Assembly (NCBI GenBank): GCA_942159475.1
Contig: OW804096.1
Span: 44,205,744-44,269,743, forward strand
DNA from: Sthenelais limicola
Lineage: Eukaryota > Annelida > Polychaeta > Phyllodocida > Sigalionidae
Length of the DNA: 64,000 bases
Direction: 5' to 3'
Shown here: piece after piece, positions 52,200-64,000 of the stretch
Position numbering within the stretch: position 1 is the stretch's first letter
Layout of the letters: each line of letters begins with the position of its first letter
Program-made: the position numbers and the translations under genes
The notes under the pieces: generated by a model
Seen by the model: the letters and a program-made list of their open reading frames with translations, nothing else
Database searches by the model: none
What the model was told of the DNA's origin: nothing

Positions 52200-52314
52200 T
52201 TTAACACTTTTTAGCCTTAGTCTTAGTCTTGTGGTTAAGTCCCTTTTAGTTTATCGCTGGATGTGGAATCGAGGAATGTGGCCGTCTGGACCTGACTGTT
52301 GTAAGATAAGAGCC

Positions 52315-52347
52315 ACGAGAGTGGAAGAAAAGTCCTTCCACTCTCGT
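52315..52347. repeat. Perfect 13-bp hairpin
   Basis: ACGAGAGTGGAAG (52315-52327) is followed after seven bases by its exact complement CTTCCACTCTCGT (52335-52347). GATAAGAGC flanks both sides, starting near 52305 and 52350. It does not match the histone mRNA stem-loop or a tRNA arm. It could be a structured RNA element or a remnant of a small inverted-repeat element. Confidence 0.65.
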
Positions 52348-52550
52348 TGATAAGAGCAACTTAAATCTTATGATCATCTTTGTCAAGACTCTAATCAAGA
52401 GAAGTATCAAGTTCAACGTCAGTTTAGTCAGCGAATATAGAGGCAATTAAGGGGGAAAAGTTTTACTACAGATACATTGTTATTACGATTTATTTTTAGT
52501 AGAATAGTAAAAGCCCAGATGGCAGGGAAAGAAAATAAAGAACTTACGCC

Positions 52551-52622
52551 CCACCCCCCCCCCCGCCAAAAAAACAAAAACAAAAAACAACATAAACAAA
52601 AAAACCCACCATCAACAAAAAC
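52551..52622. repeat. Poly-C run followed by an A/C-rich tract
   Basis: Eleven C (52554-52564) are followed by about 55 bases almost only of A and C. It looks like simple-sequence DNA, possibly the tail of a retroposed element, though no body was recognised. Confidence 0.7.
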
Positions 52623-54110
52623 AACTATTGGGCCTGTAAATCTAGAAGTATATATTGGCCACAAATCAAAGATACATACGTCTAAATTAGCCCATTTATA
52701 ACAAGACATCCATTCCCCTGATTCCTTCTGTCTGTAGCTCCTCTCCCTTTCGTGAAAAAGTATGCCTCACATATTTAATTTCGCTTATTTCTCCTCAAAG
52801 TGATCGAACCCCAGCCATAACCGATAAAACCCAGCATCTCACCCAATACCCATGCTTAGAAACAAGACAAATAATCGAGTGCTCAGCTGTTATCGGAATA
52901 TACCTAAGACTTTCTCTCAGTTTGGCCCAAACTCCTGTCGGAACCCTGGCAAGAGTAATTCTTTTTATAAACTTTTTTTCTTCTTCTATACTGGTAAATA
53001 GTTGGAAGCGGGATCATAGGGTCCTCGCAAGATTCTGGTTATCAGGAAAGCCTGTGACCGCGCCACATACCAAGACGAGATTGATTACCTCAACTTTTGG
53101 CAATGGGGCCGGCCGAGATCGGTTATTTCTCTCCATTTGCACAGCTGTGGTGCCTTTTCCATGCCAAAGTCCTCTTTAAAGAAGACACGAAGGAAACACT
53201 GCTATAACCATAGGTTGGAATGTGTCAAGGATCAACTCATGGCGATAGAAAGTGTAACAAGAATGTGTAACAAATTAATACAAAGAGACACACAATGTGT
53301 AACGAATTCGGGTGAGGCCAAACCACGACTCCTTTAGGGCACACCCAATGTCCATATGGAAATTCTAATCACCCGAAGAATAAATAATAGTACATCCTGG
53401 CGCAGTATAATATAACTCAACATATTGAATGTTTTCCTGGGTGATAATGGCACTAAAGGCAAGGGAAAAAACTGGGGGGAATAACATGAATAGAATTTCC
53501 TAAACTATATATAGTAGGCATCAGAAAGCTTGTATCTTGCACTCGCTTTCATTAACCACGCCATTCCAACGCTATCAATTCACTATACTATTCATAGCGA
53601 ACCCTGCAGGGGAAACCAGGCCCTGGAATCGAGCTGACGGTGAATTGATTCTGAATGATTGACATGGCTATCAGTTTCAGGTTCACCATATTGGTCAAAG
53701 AGGGGAGGGCGCCCAGTGCCATGGTCAGTTCCTGTCAACAGCAATTGTCCAGGCCGGCTTTCAGCCTGCCCGGGATTTCTATCTAGCCTTCCATGGTGTC
53801 ACTAGTTGGCCAACTAAGAACCTGGGCTAAATATGCCCCAGGGTACAGCTGTCACAACCTAGATCCAGTAAGCCTTGCGCAAGCTGCCAGACCATATGCA
53901 GGTTCGCTGCAGCAGTCAGCATTTATGATGACACGTTCATTACCACGGCGGAGAAACATTTTGTTTGATATCAAAACGCATCCCTCATGCCTAGATTACA
54001 TCCCTATGCTGATACTAACAGTAGGAAAATAAAACCAGTGGCAAATGATAACCAGGCTAAAGAGGGTGAGGGAGTTCAGAGAGTTAATATAGTTGCAAGT
54101 ACAATCATTT
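52623..54110. other. Stretch without recognisable genes
   Basis: No frame exceeds 85 codons with any recognisable feature. Part of it (53580-53900) is GC-richer, but it has no identifiable product. Confidence 0.35.
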
Positions 54111-54111
54111 C

Positions 54112-54188
54112 TTTAGTGCAGCTCACTTACTAGAGTGTATAAACAGGGAGGTATACCTTTATACATATACCTCCCTGGGTGCACTAAA
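54112..54188. repeat. Nested palindrome, possible miniature inverted-repeat element
   Basis: CAGGGAGGTATA (54144-54155) and TATACCTCCCTG (54166-54177) form a perfect 12-bp stem with a 10-base loop. Outside it, TTTAGTGCA (54112-54120) and TGCACTAAA (54180-54188) form a second perfect 9-bp pair. The inner arm, extended by TG on the minus strand, recurs at 60230. Nested inverted arms and a second copy of one arm suggest a small palindromic repeat family or a structured RNA. Confidence 0.6.
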
Positions 54189-55174
54189 CAAATGTCTCTG
54201 GATGCAATGTTTATTATAATGGAACCAATTCCAGCACAATCTGCCTTGAGGGAATTCACAGAAATCACCGAAAAGGACACATTTGCAGTTGAGCTATGAC
54301 TGCAGATTATGCGTTGGGTAATGACAATGATCTTCACATCCTCCCATTGAAACTGCATATCGCACGAGCAAAACATTTGGCATCAGGTTACTGATCCAAA
54401 CCATTTTAATGTCCACTGGCTTGTATCCTAACGAAACAGAAGATAAAAAGTACACCATTGGAATGAATGGCACTCAGGAGCATTGGTCATAAAATGAAAA
54501 AAAAACGTTATTTACAATCAACAGATAATAAACGAATGTGATGGCTTTTGTTCCACATCTATTCGCTCAATACTTGAAAACTAGCATCGTTATGTTTGTT
54601 GATTGTGTCACTAAAACCCCATCCAATTCATTCCCAGAATAAATGACAAAGAATTCTGATGTCATCCAATGGCTCTAAAGTTCCCTTGGTGGTATTATAT
54701 AATGACAAAACCGCTCCCAATGTGTCCAGAATTCCCATTTATAACAGTGATATCCATAAAATTAAATATCATAAACACACAATGAAGTTGTTTCCAATAG
54801 GCAAGCCAGAGCAATTATTCTGCCATAATGAACGCCATAACACATTTTTCTACATTTCCACTCTATTCTCTGACAGTCTTTCAGACTGGAATAGCTATTC
54901 GTTTTTCATGAACCATCAATTCCGACCAATATCTATCACTTGGTAGATACTAACAAAATCCAGCTGTCTCATGTAACATTGTCCACCAATTTGATTTTAT
55001 CAAAGACTAGGATGAACCTACACAATTTCTTATTCAAATGACATAACACACTATTTATTCATACGAATGATTGAAATTAAAATCGCTGATCCAAAAGGCA
55101 GATATTCATCTGCCTGTTCATCTATCTAACTAAATATATCCACCTATCTATCTGAATATAGATCTAATCAACGA
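54189..55174. other. AT-rich stretch without recognisable genes
   Basis: It holds a plus-strand frame of 95 codons (54659-54946) without domains or splice context. Nothing else was recognised. Confidence 0.35.
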
Positions 55175-55350
55175 TAGAGAACGGAAGAAAGAAAGAAAAG
55201 AAGAATGAAAGAAAGGAAGGAAGAGAGAAATGAAGAGAGAGAAAGAAAGAGAGAAAAAAAGAAAAAAAGGAAGAAAGAAATGTGGAAAGAAAGAATGAAA
55301 GAAAGAAAGAAAGAACGAAAGAAAGAGAAAGAAAGAAAGAACAGGAGAGC
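55175..55350. repeat. GAAA-rich polypurine tract
   Basis: About 175 bases of GAAA/GGAA units are almost pure purine on the plus strand. The opposite strand gives a spurious 127-codon frame rich in F, S and L. Confidence 0.9.
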
Positions 55351-56889
55351 TTGGTGTCTCAAGCATTAAATAAAACAATTTCACTTGGAGTCGCCCATAG
55401 ATCAATGGAGGCAATGGATTGGAGGAAAACAATACAGTAAGGATGTGTCTATTCCTGTTAGCTCCTCGCAGCGGAGCAAAGGCCTCTTCTATAAGGTTTG
55501 AAAGCTTGCATGTCTCACGAGAATTCCACATCTATTCCTTCCGGGTCACCAATTTTGCTTCCGGGTCAGCTGTGCAAACAAGTCCAATTCAGAGATCAGA
55601 AACTACATCATTGTGTTCACAAAATAGCAGTCCGTTCGGGGCAGCAACCAACTCCCTCAGGAGTTGGAGCGCATATAATGAAAAGAACAGTTGTACTGTA
55701 GCTTACCACTCATGAATCAGGACTCAATCACAAGAGGTGATGCTTTTTTTCCAATAAGGCAGGCAGTTTGTGATATAAATAACGTCTGAAGCCTTTTTCA
55801 GCAAGCCATTGTCATAGTACAATACGTCGACTTTTCAATGCTTCAGCAGTAAAGAGTAAAAAGTGTAATCCTACATTTAGATGTAAATTGACTGCCTTAT
55901 AAAGTATTGTGCAACAGTATTATACAGAAAACGTCTAGATACTAAAGTCATTGTAATTGAAATAGCATAAGAAGTTATGTGATAAGGCAAGTACTTATAT
56001 TAAGCCCATTTAAGGACCTAAATGGCTAAATGATATTATATTATATCAGGGGGAAATCGCCAGGGATATAACAGATGGGAGTAAATCTAGAAAGCACATT
56101 GTTTGAATGTGTAGGCTATAATTTAATGAGTAGATATTTGGATGCAGGAAGGGTGTGATAAGTGTGTCATAGGTTGATCACAATTCCTACCAGATTGAGT
56201 GTTGATTAACTGGACAAAATATATGATATAAATGACTACATTAGATCTATTTGAGGCAATGAATGTTACTCATCAATTCAGTGACCTCTAAATGAAGGCT
56301 TGATTTAGGTAAGAAAGTGATACTGCTACAATATACGGACTTAGCTTCCAAAGACGTTCCTATTGACAGCTAAATCCGGTCGTCGAAGAATATATGGCCC
56401 AATTAAGGAGTCTCCAAATTTTCCCTTTGGTGAAGTACTTGATTAGAGCACCAAAACTTGAAAAAGAACCCACAATATAGATACTCCACAAAGGAGGTAA
56501 CTACTTTCTTCTCCAGTGCTGATAGCCAAGCTCCATCTAACAAATTATTCCAGGCTAAAGCCAGAAGAAAGGAATTCCTTTGAGAAATTAATGCATCTTT
56601 TCAAGGACTTTTCAGCTGAGGGCCAACAACTGAATTATAGACCCCAAAACACTATAACTACTGCAAAGGCAGCAGAGACTGCTCCCCAGAAAAGACTAAT
56701 GAGATTTTTAAATGTTGTTTAATGAGGCGGTATGTGATGCAACATTAAAGTTGAGACTTGATATTGAACCCATGTTGGAGCTCTGAAAAAGGGTTCCTTT
56801 GACAAAGAAGGAAGCTTTGTAATTCGGATCAAAAATTCAGTAATTTTTCACCACCCATCTTCCACTTCAAAGACAGAATGTAAAAAGTA

Positions 56890-56903
56890 CCCCCCCCCCC
56901 CCC
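56890..56903. repeat. Poly-C run (14 C)
   Basis: An uninterrupted C homopolymer in non-coding sequence. Confidence 0.9.
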
Positions 56904-57974
56904 ACTCCTTTCCATGAAAGAACACATACGTGCTATTTGGGGCGATTTATGGATCTGGCTTTTTGCTTTCTGATAAGCCCTGACGTGGTTTATTTTAGAT
57001 AATAGTGTATCTATCATTTTGCAGATTACTTAGAAACCAACTGGCACATACACTTTTTTCAGCCCATCCAACACTCAAGAGTAGCACTGCAGTATATTTT
57101 CACAAATTCTTCTTCGTATAAGAGATACTCAGAGATAGGTCATCTGTTCTAACTCGCATAGACAACAATCTCATCATGAGAATAATCTTTTGAGGTGCTG
57201 GACAACATTCCCAATGGAAACCTGCACACTTTGCTCACCTGAAAGCCATTTCAAGCTTCTGGAGTGAGCGAGAGCTAAGCGCACAACTCAACTCTTCCTC
57301 TGATAAAACCCTATAAGTGATTGCCTTTTAACCAAAGTGCCGGTCATGGCCTTCAGTTACCAAGAACTTGTGCTGCAAAGAAGTTTAAAAGCACTGCACG
57401 TTGCTTGTATTTGGGGTTCTCAAACCCAGTTACACAGATCATAATGGAACTAACGAGGATTGATTTCAATTTGTGTTTGCGCTGTTGTCTTGTGCTGTTT
57501 TTTTTTTATCATAGCAGCAGTCTAAAAAAAAAATTTTTTCATTCATCATTGTTTGATTTTCCTGGGTGGTACAAATGCGGAAAATCTTAGCCCCTTGCTG
57601 TAGCTTTGTTCTTCCACAATCATGAATGCATTGCATCTCGGTACCTTTGCATTAGACATTATCGAGATAGCGACGCCATTGCTTTTCTAACGATAAATAA
57701 TTGAAAGCAAAGTCATAGTTACATTTTAAAAAACCCTCCAAATTATCTAAGCTAAGCATTGGAAATTAGAACGCACACTGCTATACAAATAACAAAAATC
57801 AAAACTACCTTGTATGGGTGGATATTTTCAACGGGTCGTATTCAGCAATGACAATGGAAATTTATCATTTTTGACACATTTCCAATACTACTTAGTAAAG
57901 AACTGCAGAAGGAAAGTCCCATGCCTGAAGCATTAAGCGTGAAATGTGTGTAATTGAGCCCAGTGAACTTTGGG

Positions 57975-58345
57975 TTAGATAATCAAGTATTTGTTTGTAT
58001 TTATTTCAACTACATCGTCATCACTGGGGGCAAAATTACAAACGAAAGCAGATAGCATTCTCAATTTCCTGAACGACAGCGATGGATTGACCCGTGCATC
58101 TGTTCCTGCAGTTAGAAGTCCGAATAGCAAGCTTTCCTTCAGAGAAGGGTCCCCGGTAATCACCAATGGGACATTAAGCTCCCTAAGTGGGCGTATCGAT
58201 GTACGCTGTTTCAGAAGCAAGGCGGGCTTGAATCAGATCACGAGCTGCAGGATGGGAGTCTGGGGACGAGAAGATGTCACTTCAGGAATAAACTTCTGCA
58301 GCGCAAGCTCGGCCAGGTTAACTTTCAATAGCTTGCCTCGATTTT
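57975..58345 (-). pseudogene. GC-richer block with decayed coding-like sequence
   Basis: On the minus strand a frame with protein-like composition runs from about 58330 through one in-frame TGA (near 58230) and on to about 57975. It includes segments such as RPLRELNVPLVITGDPSL and ends in an acidic DDDVVEI. The opposite strand is open for 142 codons (57991-58419). The block is richer in G+C than its flanks. I do not recognise the family. It could be a broken gene fragment, a mobile-element remnant or chance. No reverse transcriptase, integrase or transposase motif is visible. Confidence 0.2.
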
Positions 58346-58419
58346 ATACAACGGAGATTATTCCATGGTTCTATCAATTGTTCTATTTAATCGTAGGTAC
58401 ATGGAAGACCAATAAGTGA

Positions 58420-60537
58420 TCAAGTTATTGGTGTATTTCCTGATGTTTGGAAGGAAGGTACTGACCCACAAGGCACATGTGGTGGCAGATAGAACTTCAG
58501 CAGATGACGAAAAAGCAGAAACGACGAAAAAGCAGACACGGTTAAAAAGAGAGTGCAGAAAAGTGCTTACTCACGGAGAAAACCAGAGAAATTATATGTA
58601 TTCATATGCCATTGAAATAACAAGCAAACATTTTTGGAATACACATACAAATTAACCGAGCGGCGACATGTTACAAACCACACTTTTGGATGGGAGACAA
58701 GAGGACATGTTTACCAATAAATACCAATCTTCTCCAGAAAATCTAGCAACCCAGGGCGGAGTTTTGGCAGTCCCTACGTACCAAGATAGTCAATACTTGT
58801 CACACCTGCCTGGCGCAGGCCACATAACTTTCTTGTGGAAATCTGTACCGTCCTTGTCCGAATCAATAAAACCTTTCAAAAAATACCCGCGAGCGAAACT
58901 CCTTGGTATTCATGCTCTGGGCTATATTTGGTGCATGGGGGGCTCGTGGCTTATTTTTTTTGTGAAGCCAGGAGGCAATCAGAAGGCGAAAGAAGACCAG
59001 TACAATAATGGATCACCACGCTGGGCATAGACTGATTCTGAAGATACAAATAACCCCTGATGAAAATCAACTGCACCGCTAGAAAAGTGTTATCGACACT
59101 GGACCTGGCAGGCGCCCAGCTGGGAATTCATTGAAGCCAGGCTGGCGAGAAACATCGCCCAGGTGGATTGGGGACTTGCAGAGCAACACAGTAGAAGGCT
59201 GACAGTCTGATAACTGTGCTTGCATGCGATTGTTACATTGTCCAAGGCCCATGGGTCTGGCCCGGAGAATACTGTCAGTTAAATGCAGGCCTTTCTGTTC
59301 ATCATATGTAATGTGCGCATTTTATATCACCGAGGTATGGAGTCGATTACTTCGATAAGAACCAGACTATTTTGATAAAACTAAAAGGAAAGATATCACT
59401 TCTGAGAACATGGTGAAAACTGAAATGATCAAAATTATTAGTACAAGCAATTAAAAATCCGTGGGATTATATGCATACTTCATTAGGAATTCCAAAGAAA
59501 ACTGGGAAAACAAGATCGTTGAAATTTTAATGTATTAAATCTGAAAATATTTTCATAATTTACATTTTATTGGCGGCCTGTTATTAAACTACAATCAGTA
59601 CATCAGCTTGTAAGCTTAACAAAATACCTGAATCCCAGGGGCCTGTATGTGTTCTGAGGAGCTCATGTCACTTGCAAACTCAGCTCTCGGCAGTCACAAT
59701 TTGCATCACCATTGTTTGCGCCAAAATAAAAATTCTGATAATAACACATTCATACCAGATCAGATTTGTCTGGGCAGAACTAGCCCTACGGTTGGTAAAG
59801 CTGTGAGACAATGCTGCCCATTTTATCATCCCCAGAGAAACCTTATTCTCTGATATATACTGAAGGCGAAAAAGATTGTGCATCGCAAGGAGAAAAACAC
59901 AGCTCGACTTACTTCCAGTGCAAAGCAACATGTGGCTTTGCAGTGTGCAGAAAACAAGCGTCTATTTTCCCAGTGCTGATGCCACAGCGCTTTTTAATTT
60001 TTTTTTGAGATTCTCATGATCACACGCTGCCGCGCAATCATGCAGATTACCAATAAGTGCAACGCTGGAGATTTGAAAATTAGCATGGGCAGAAAACTGG
60101 TATATTAGGCATAGCACGCCAATCACATGTGCTAATCAAGCTATTGGTTGCATGCAACTACACCCATTCATAATGGATTGGGCGTTATACGTATATACAT
60201 GTACATCATATAGTTCTAGATAATGGCAGGGAGGTATATGCTTAGTGTACATCGCCCTGATAATGGTAATAAATAAGTTTCATAAACAAAATATTTCTTT
60301 CAATTATTTGGAGCAGGCGTAGGTGGGCGATCCCAACACCGCCATCGCCACCCCCACTTTCCCACCAACCCAATCCAGTCAACTGGAGGAAAACCATGTT
60401 CAATTTTTCAAGCTTGATGAACATCAAAATGATACAATAGAAATACCCTTTCAAGCGTTCAAGGACGAATCTTCTGTGATTAATGAAAAGTGTATGTCAC
60501 ACAAAGCTCCAGTCTTCCTCCAAGCCAAAAAAGGCGT
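58420..60537. other. Stretch without recognised genes
   Basis: A plus-strand frame of 120 codons (58668-59030) and a short coding-like stretch near 59105-59210 lack recognisable domains. No RNA gene was seen. Confidence 0.3.
60230..60243 (+). repeat. Second copy of the palindrome arm
   Basis: CAGGGAGGTATATG matches 14 bases of the minus strand of the palindrome near 54164-54177. Here it is followed by CTTAGTGTACA, which resembles the outer arm TTTAGTGCA. The complementary second arm is not intact nearby. Confidence 0.5.
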
Positions 60538-60553
60538 GGGGGGGGGGGGGGGG
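60538..60553. repeat. Poly-G run (about 16 G)
   Basis: A G homopolymer on the plus strand. Confidence 0.9.
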
Positions 60554-61330
60554 CGTGTTGGACAGCAAGTCCCTTGATTTTCGCTGCCCTGGCACAATAT
60601 CAGATGGCGAGTAACCTATACATATAACCACAATAGAGCCTCAATGACCAACAAAATATCGCTTTAAAATATACATGCGCGGCTGTTATCGCCAGTGCAG
60701 TCACGAACAGCATGGACCCACTCGATATGGGACGATGTGCGCTGTTTGTTTATATTTTTTTCATCGGGAGATACACAATTTATGTGACAAGGCCCGCAGA
60801 GTCAATAACATTAACACTGCAAAGTACATAGAATACGGGTAGACACCATCAGAGGTCCGTCAAGCTGACTAAACATAGGAAATGGTCGAATATGGAATGG
60901 CTGGTACTCTTATGTATTTTCCCAGCAACATTTATTATTCAATTTTACCAATGGTTTCTTGATTTAATGGTTTCCACTTTCAACACAAATACAACAGAAA
61001 TCAGTTAGATCTCATTGCAAAAGACAGGAAGTCTAATATTGACCGACAGATACACTTGTATTTTCCAGATGACATTTAATGCTATCAATAGTAATTTAAT
61101 TCAAAAGTTTCAGTGCGAACCTGAATTATGTCCTCTATGTATTCTGTTAAAGTTTGACAATCCAAAAGTTTAAAATTCAAAAACGGCCCTAGTCATACGA
61201 CTGCCGAATGATGAACAATAGACTGCCTTCCGACGATCTTGAAACACAGACAAATAATAGCTTACAAGAAGTTTGATTTATTTAATTTCCAGACAATTAC
61301 AATTTAAATTGCGGCACGGAATACCTGCGA

Positions 61331-61365
61331 TGCGATGGTAATGCGTTAATGCGATGGTAAAACTA
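61331..61365. repeat. 19-bp tandem repeat, about 1.8 copies
   Basis: The unit TGCGATGGTAATGCGTTAA is followed by a partial second copy, TGCGATGGTAA. Confidence 0.75.
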
Positions 61366-62063
61366 ATTAAAACCATTTAGATAATGTCAACTTTAAATTC
61401 AAATTCCAGATCTTCGCCAAATGTGTAATTCTTTAAAATGAGCTCTCTGATAAGCACACATTTCTTCTTAAATTTGAACAGATTGGGATCGTAGGATTGA
61501 ATATCCACACATAGAAGGAATTGTATCCCCACCGTAACCCTTTCCTCCTCTACTTACAAAGTGGAACCATCTCAGAAACAAGCTCCTAGACTACATGTAC
61601 GTATCCACGTAAGGTCAACAACAGAATCGAGCAATATGCTCAGCTGAGAAAATCAAACATTATTGTAAGCCGATATATCAACTGACCAAGTTCTGAGCAC
61701 AGGAGGTATTTATTAGATGATCTCTGTGACACGCTGATCTCCAGAAAGCAAATACCTAAATATGAGATCAGTTTCCTATGATCTGACGGACTTTTGGCTT
61801 TTTAAAGCACAACAGGATTTCTTGCTCACCACAATTATTTATAGGACACCACCTCTGCCAAAAACATTTCGTTCACCTTGAAACTAAAAAGAGCGAAATT
61901 CATGATTTTCATAAATCATGGCATTGAATATCCTGGAAAGGTACCACGTTCTCTGCTGAGGTTAAGGAAGACAGTCTAAGCCCACACCCTCAGATCAGAT
62001 AAGAATGGCATGTCAGTGATTGAATGCCTACTTCGCTAATCGGTTTCCTGGCCTATCTCTAGG

Positions 62064-62130
62064 CGTTCTAATGTGGTTCTAATGACATTTTGCGGACTTA
62101 ATGGAATTATAATGGCACTTTGCGGTTTGA
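62064..62130. repeat. Imperfect tandem duplication
   Basis: GTTCTAATG occurs twice. A segment containing TTCTAATGACATTTTGCGG then recurs in altered form ending ATGGCACTTTGCGG, giving two diverged copies of a unit of roughly 35 bases. Confidence 0.55.
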
Positions 62131-63294
62131 GGCGAGACGCTTTCCCTTCGTTTGAAGAGACTCTTCTCATCTGTGGGCCTAGACTGAGGAGACCAGTTTG
62201 AACAACATCCACCTAAAAGATATACACAGAAGTCTATCCCGTGTATACACTCCTATTTTTCACGAGGAAGAATATTTACATATCTAAAATTAATGAGCGT
62301 TTAGTAAAGGAAACGAAACTGTTTTGTCCCTATCTATATAAGCATAACCAATTTGGGAACATGCCATCTTTAAAATGCTGATAAATTGGTCTCTAAACTG
62401 CATGTTAGTTCCTTATAAAGCCGTTTTCTTTGATGTCCTCAATAAAAGCCACCTTAGGGCAGCCACTTCACAGTTCACGGAAATGGGGTGTATTCGTTGC
62501 CATAGCGTCTCATTCTAAAACCTGTCACCCGGCAGCCGTTGGCGGCACAGCCACTAAATGAAACCATTGCAGATTGGCTGCCACAGCAATACCACAGGGC
62601 GCAATATGCTTGGATAGTCCTGATACGAAGATCTAAAGCCAAATGAGACAAGCTTTTGGTATGGTGCCCAGATTATTCAATAGCGGTCTACCTTTTCCAG
62701 GTGGTTCTTCTTACAGGGCCTATTGTCTTGTCAGTGTGTTCATATCCATCTTTTCCTCTCTATACCAACCTTGGTTACACGCGCTGTCTTTTGTCTGCCT
62801 TGCCCTTTCTGCCTCCAACAAAAAGGCTTCAGACTGCTCGGCCAACTTGGCAAAGGCTATGTCAAAGTGTGTAGGAAATCCTGTCAGAGCAAACGACTAC
62901 GTATTGCTTACCACTTTATGTCAGTTCTATGTTATACGTAGTTTGGCATTAAAACATAAATTGCATCAGCTGCATTATAAATGCCCTTGTTCCTTTTTTA
63001 AAAAAGAAAAATCAATTTCTCGAAGAGGCGTAGTGATTCAAATTATAACTCTTCATGCAAAAGGTATGGAGGATGTTCCAGTGATGGAAACGTACTTTAT
63101 CATTACCTAACTAGGCCATTCATCGGATATGTTATCAATTTTCATCATCCATGTTTCGGAAATGATGTGCGAGTTGTAATTAATCCTTCTACGCGCATCC
63201 ATTTCCTATGAATGAAATTACATTATACTGCTCCAGAGAGCATTAAAATATTGTTAATGCTTTCAATGTGTTAAGTGATCAACCGGTCGACATA

Positions 63295-63310
63295 CATTAG
63301 CATTAGCATT
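63295..63310. repeat. CATTAG hexamer repeat
   Basis: Two and a half tandem units. Confidence 0.7.
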
Positions 63311-64000
63311 TAATTTTTATCCGGGTCATATGATGCAAATTTAATGGGGGAAAACTTTTTAATAGATGAGATTAGACCATTCCAAGCCATAAAAAAAAGA
63401 CAAGTGGGATATGAGTCTCGAGAAAGTGTACACTACCGTATAAAAAAGAAAAAAAAGGAAAGAGCACTCACAATATATCCCTTTTTCATCTTAAATGAGA
63501 ATAATTATAAGACTACATACTATGGAATTTAAAATAGGGAGGTACTGAATAAACACAGTCTACAGATGCTGTGCCAATAAGAAAACAGCATCTACTAATG
63601 AATGGGCTGGTTTCTGGCTTGCCAAACAGATAAAAAAGGAGTCGATAAAAAGTTATTGATAACTATGTACTCATCATGGGGGACCAGCAGCATATTCCTC
63701 GGTGCCAGCTTAATGATAATATATCAAATAAATATTGCCAGGTTCTAACCCCGATAATATAATGTGACATATCAGTTGGTGTATATCCGCGGAAGGAGCG
63801 GTATCAGTAACAATATTGAGGAATACTCCCAAAAGGAATATCATCCGAATCAAAGAGGGCAAACTGGCTACCTCCCAGATTAGCCCTAGCGCCATTCAAT
63901 TATGTCTAGCCCTTATCAGTTGTCTGCAAAGCCAATGTAATCAAAGATAAGAAATTATTCATTCGTATCACTGATGCTGCTTCTCAACGGGCATTCCCTT

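Larger units (their letters stand above)
60554..64000. other. AT-rich stretch without recognisable genes
   Basis: The longest frame (62643-63110, 155 codons) is hydrophobic in its first half but matches no family I know. It overlaps two other open frames, as chance frames often do. Small tandem repeats occur at 61331-61365, 62064-62130 and 63295-63310. Confidence 0.4.

Noticed and set aside
55148..55531. 127-codon minus-strand frame rich in F, S and L
   Set aside because: It is an artefact of the GAAA polypurine tract.
62643..63110. 155-codon plus-strand frame
   Set aside because: It has no recognisable domain, two overlapping alternative frames and a length near the chance maximum for this amount of DNA.
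1..64000. Prokaryote-type systems (operons, CRISPR, phage, toxin-antitoxin) and intact transposons
   Set aside because: There is no gene-dense organisation, no regularly spaced repeats and no transposase, integrase or reverse transcriptase frames. The splice signals and microsatellites indicate animal nuclear DNA.

Overview
This is animal (metazoan) nuclear DNA, not a bacterial or phage window. The sequence is AT-rich and gene-poor. It carries microsatellites, several long G or C homopolymers and canonical GT/AG splice signals. Reading frames longer than about 60 codons occur at roughly the number and length expected by chance at this composition, with one clear exception. Repeated use of the palindrome GTAGGCCTAC, the poly-G runs and the base composition suggest a marine invertebrate, possibly an echinoderm. 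That is a weak inference, because no diagnostic gene is present.

One gene is well supported, on the minus strand. A candidate CpG- and microsatellite-rich 5' end lies at about 45.1-46.2 kb, with a donor site at 45122/45123. A possible 5'-UTR exon (42564-42889) and a 66-nt intron follow. Then comes a large coding exon (41327-42497) that starts with ATG at 42496 and encodes 390 residues rich in Q, N, G and M. That exon holds a polyQ/H tract and six [A/G/S/N][L/I]LG motifs, and it ends in phase 0 at a GTAAGT donor. About 28 kb further along, a second exon (13040-13301) starts in phase 0 after a good acceptor and ends in phase 1 at AAG|GTAAGA. It encodes an 87-residue basic, RS/RD-rich segment. 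Together they suggest a nuclear, RNA- or chromatin-associated protein with a prion-like N-terminus. The 3' end of the gene was not found, and other exons may lie unseen in the 28-kb intron or below 13 kb.

The rest is mostly intronic or intergenic DNA. It includes two promoter-like GC islands: 22.82-22.98 kb with NRF1-like, TATA-like and CRE sites, and 47.79-48.06 kb with AP-1 and GC-box sites. There are two polypurine tracts (29.7-29.9 and 55.2-55.35 kb) and a cluster of G/C homopolymers between 50.5 and 60.6 kb. Two long perfect hairpins stand out (52.3 and 54.1 kb). An arm of the second recurs at 60.23 kb, which suggests a short palindromic repeat family. I found no rRNA, tRNA, CRISPR array, intact transposase, reverse transcriptase or virus. 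The most interesting candidates are the split Q/N-rich plus RS-rich gene, the CRE/NRF1 island with no clear gene, and the palindromic repeat.
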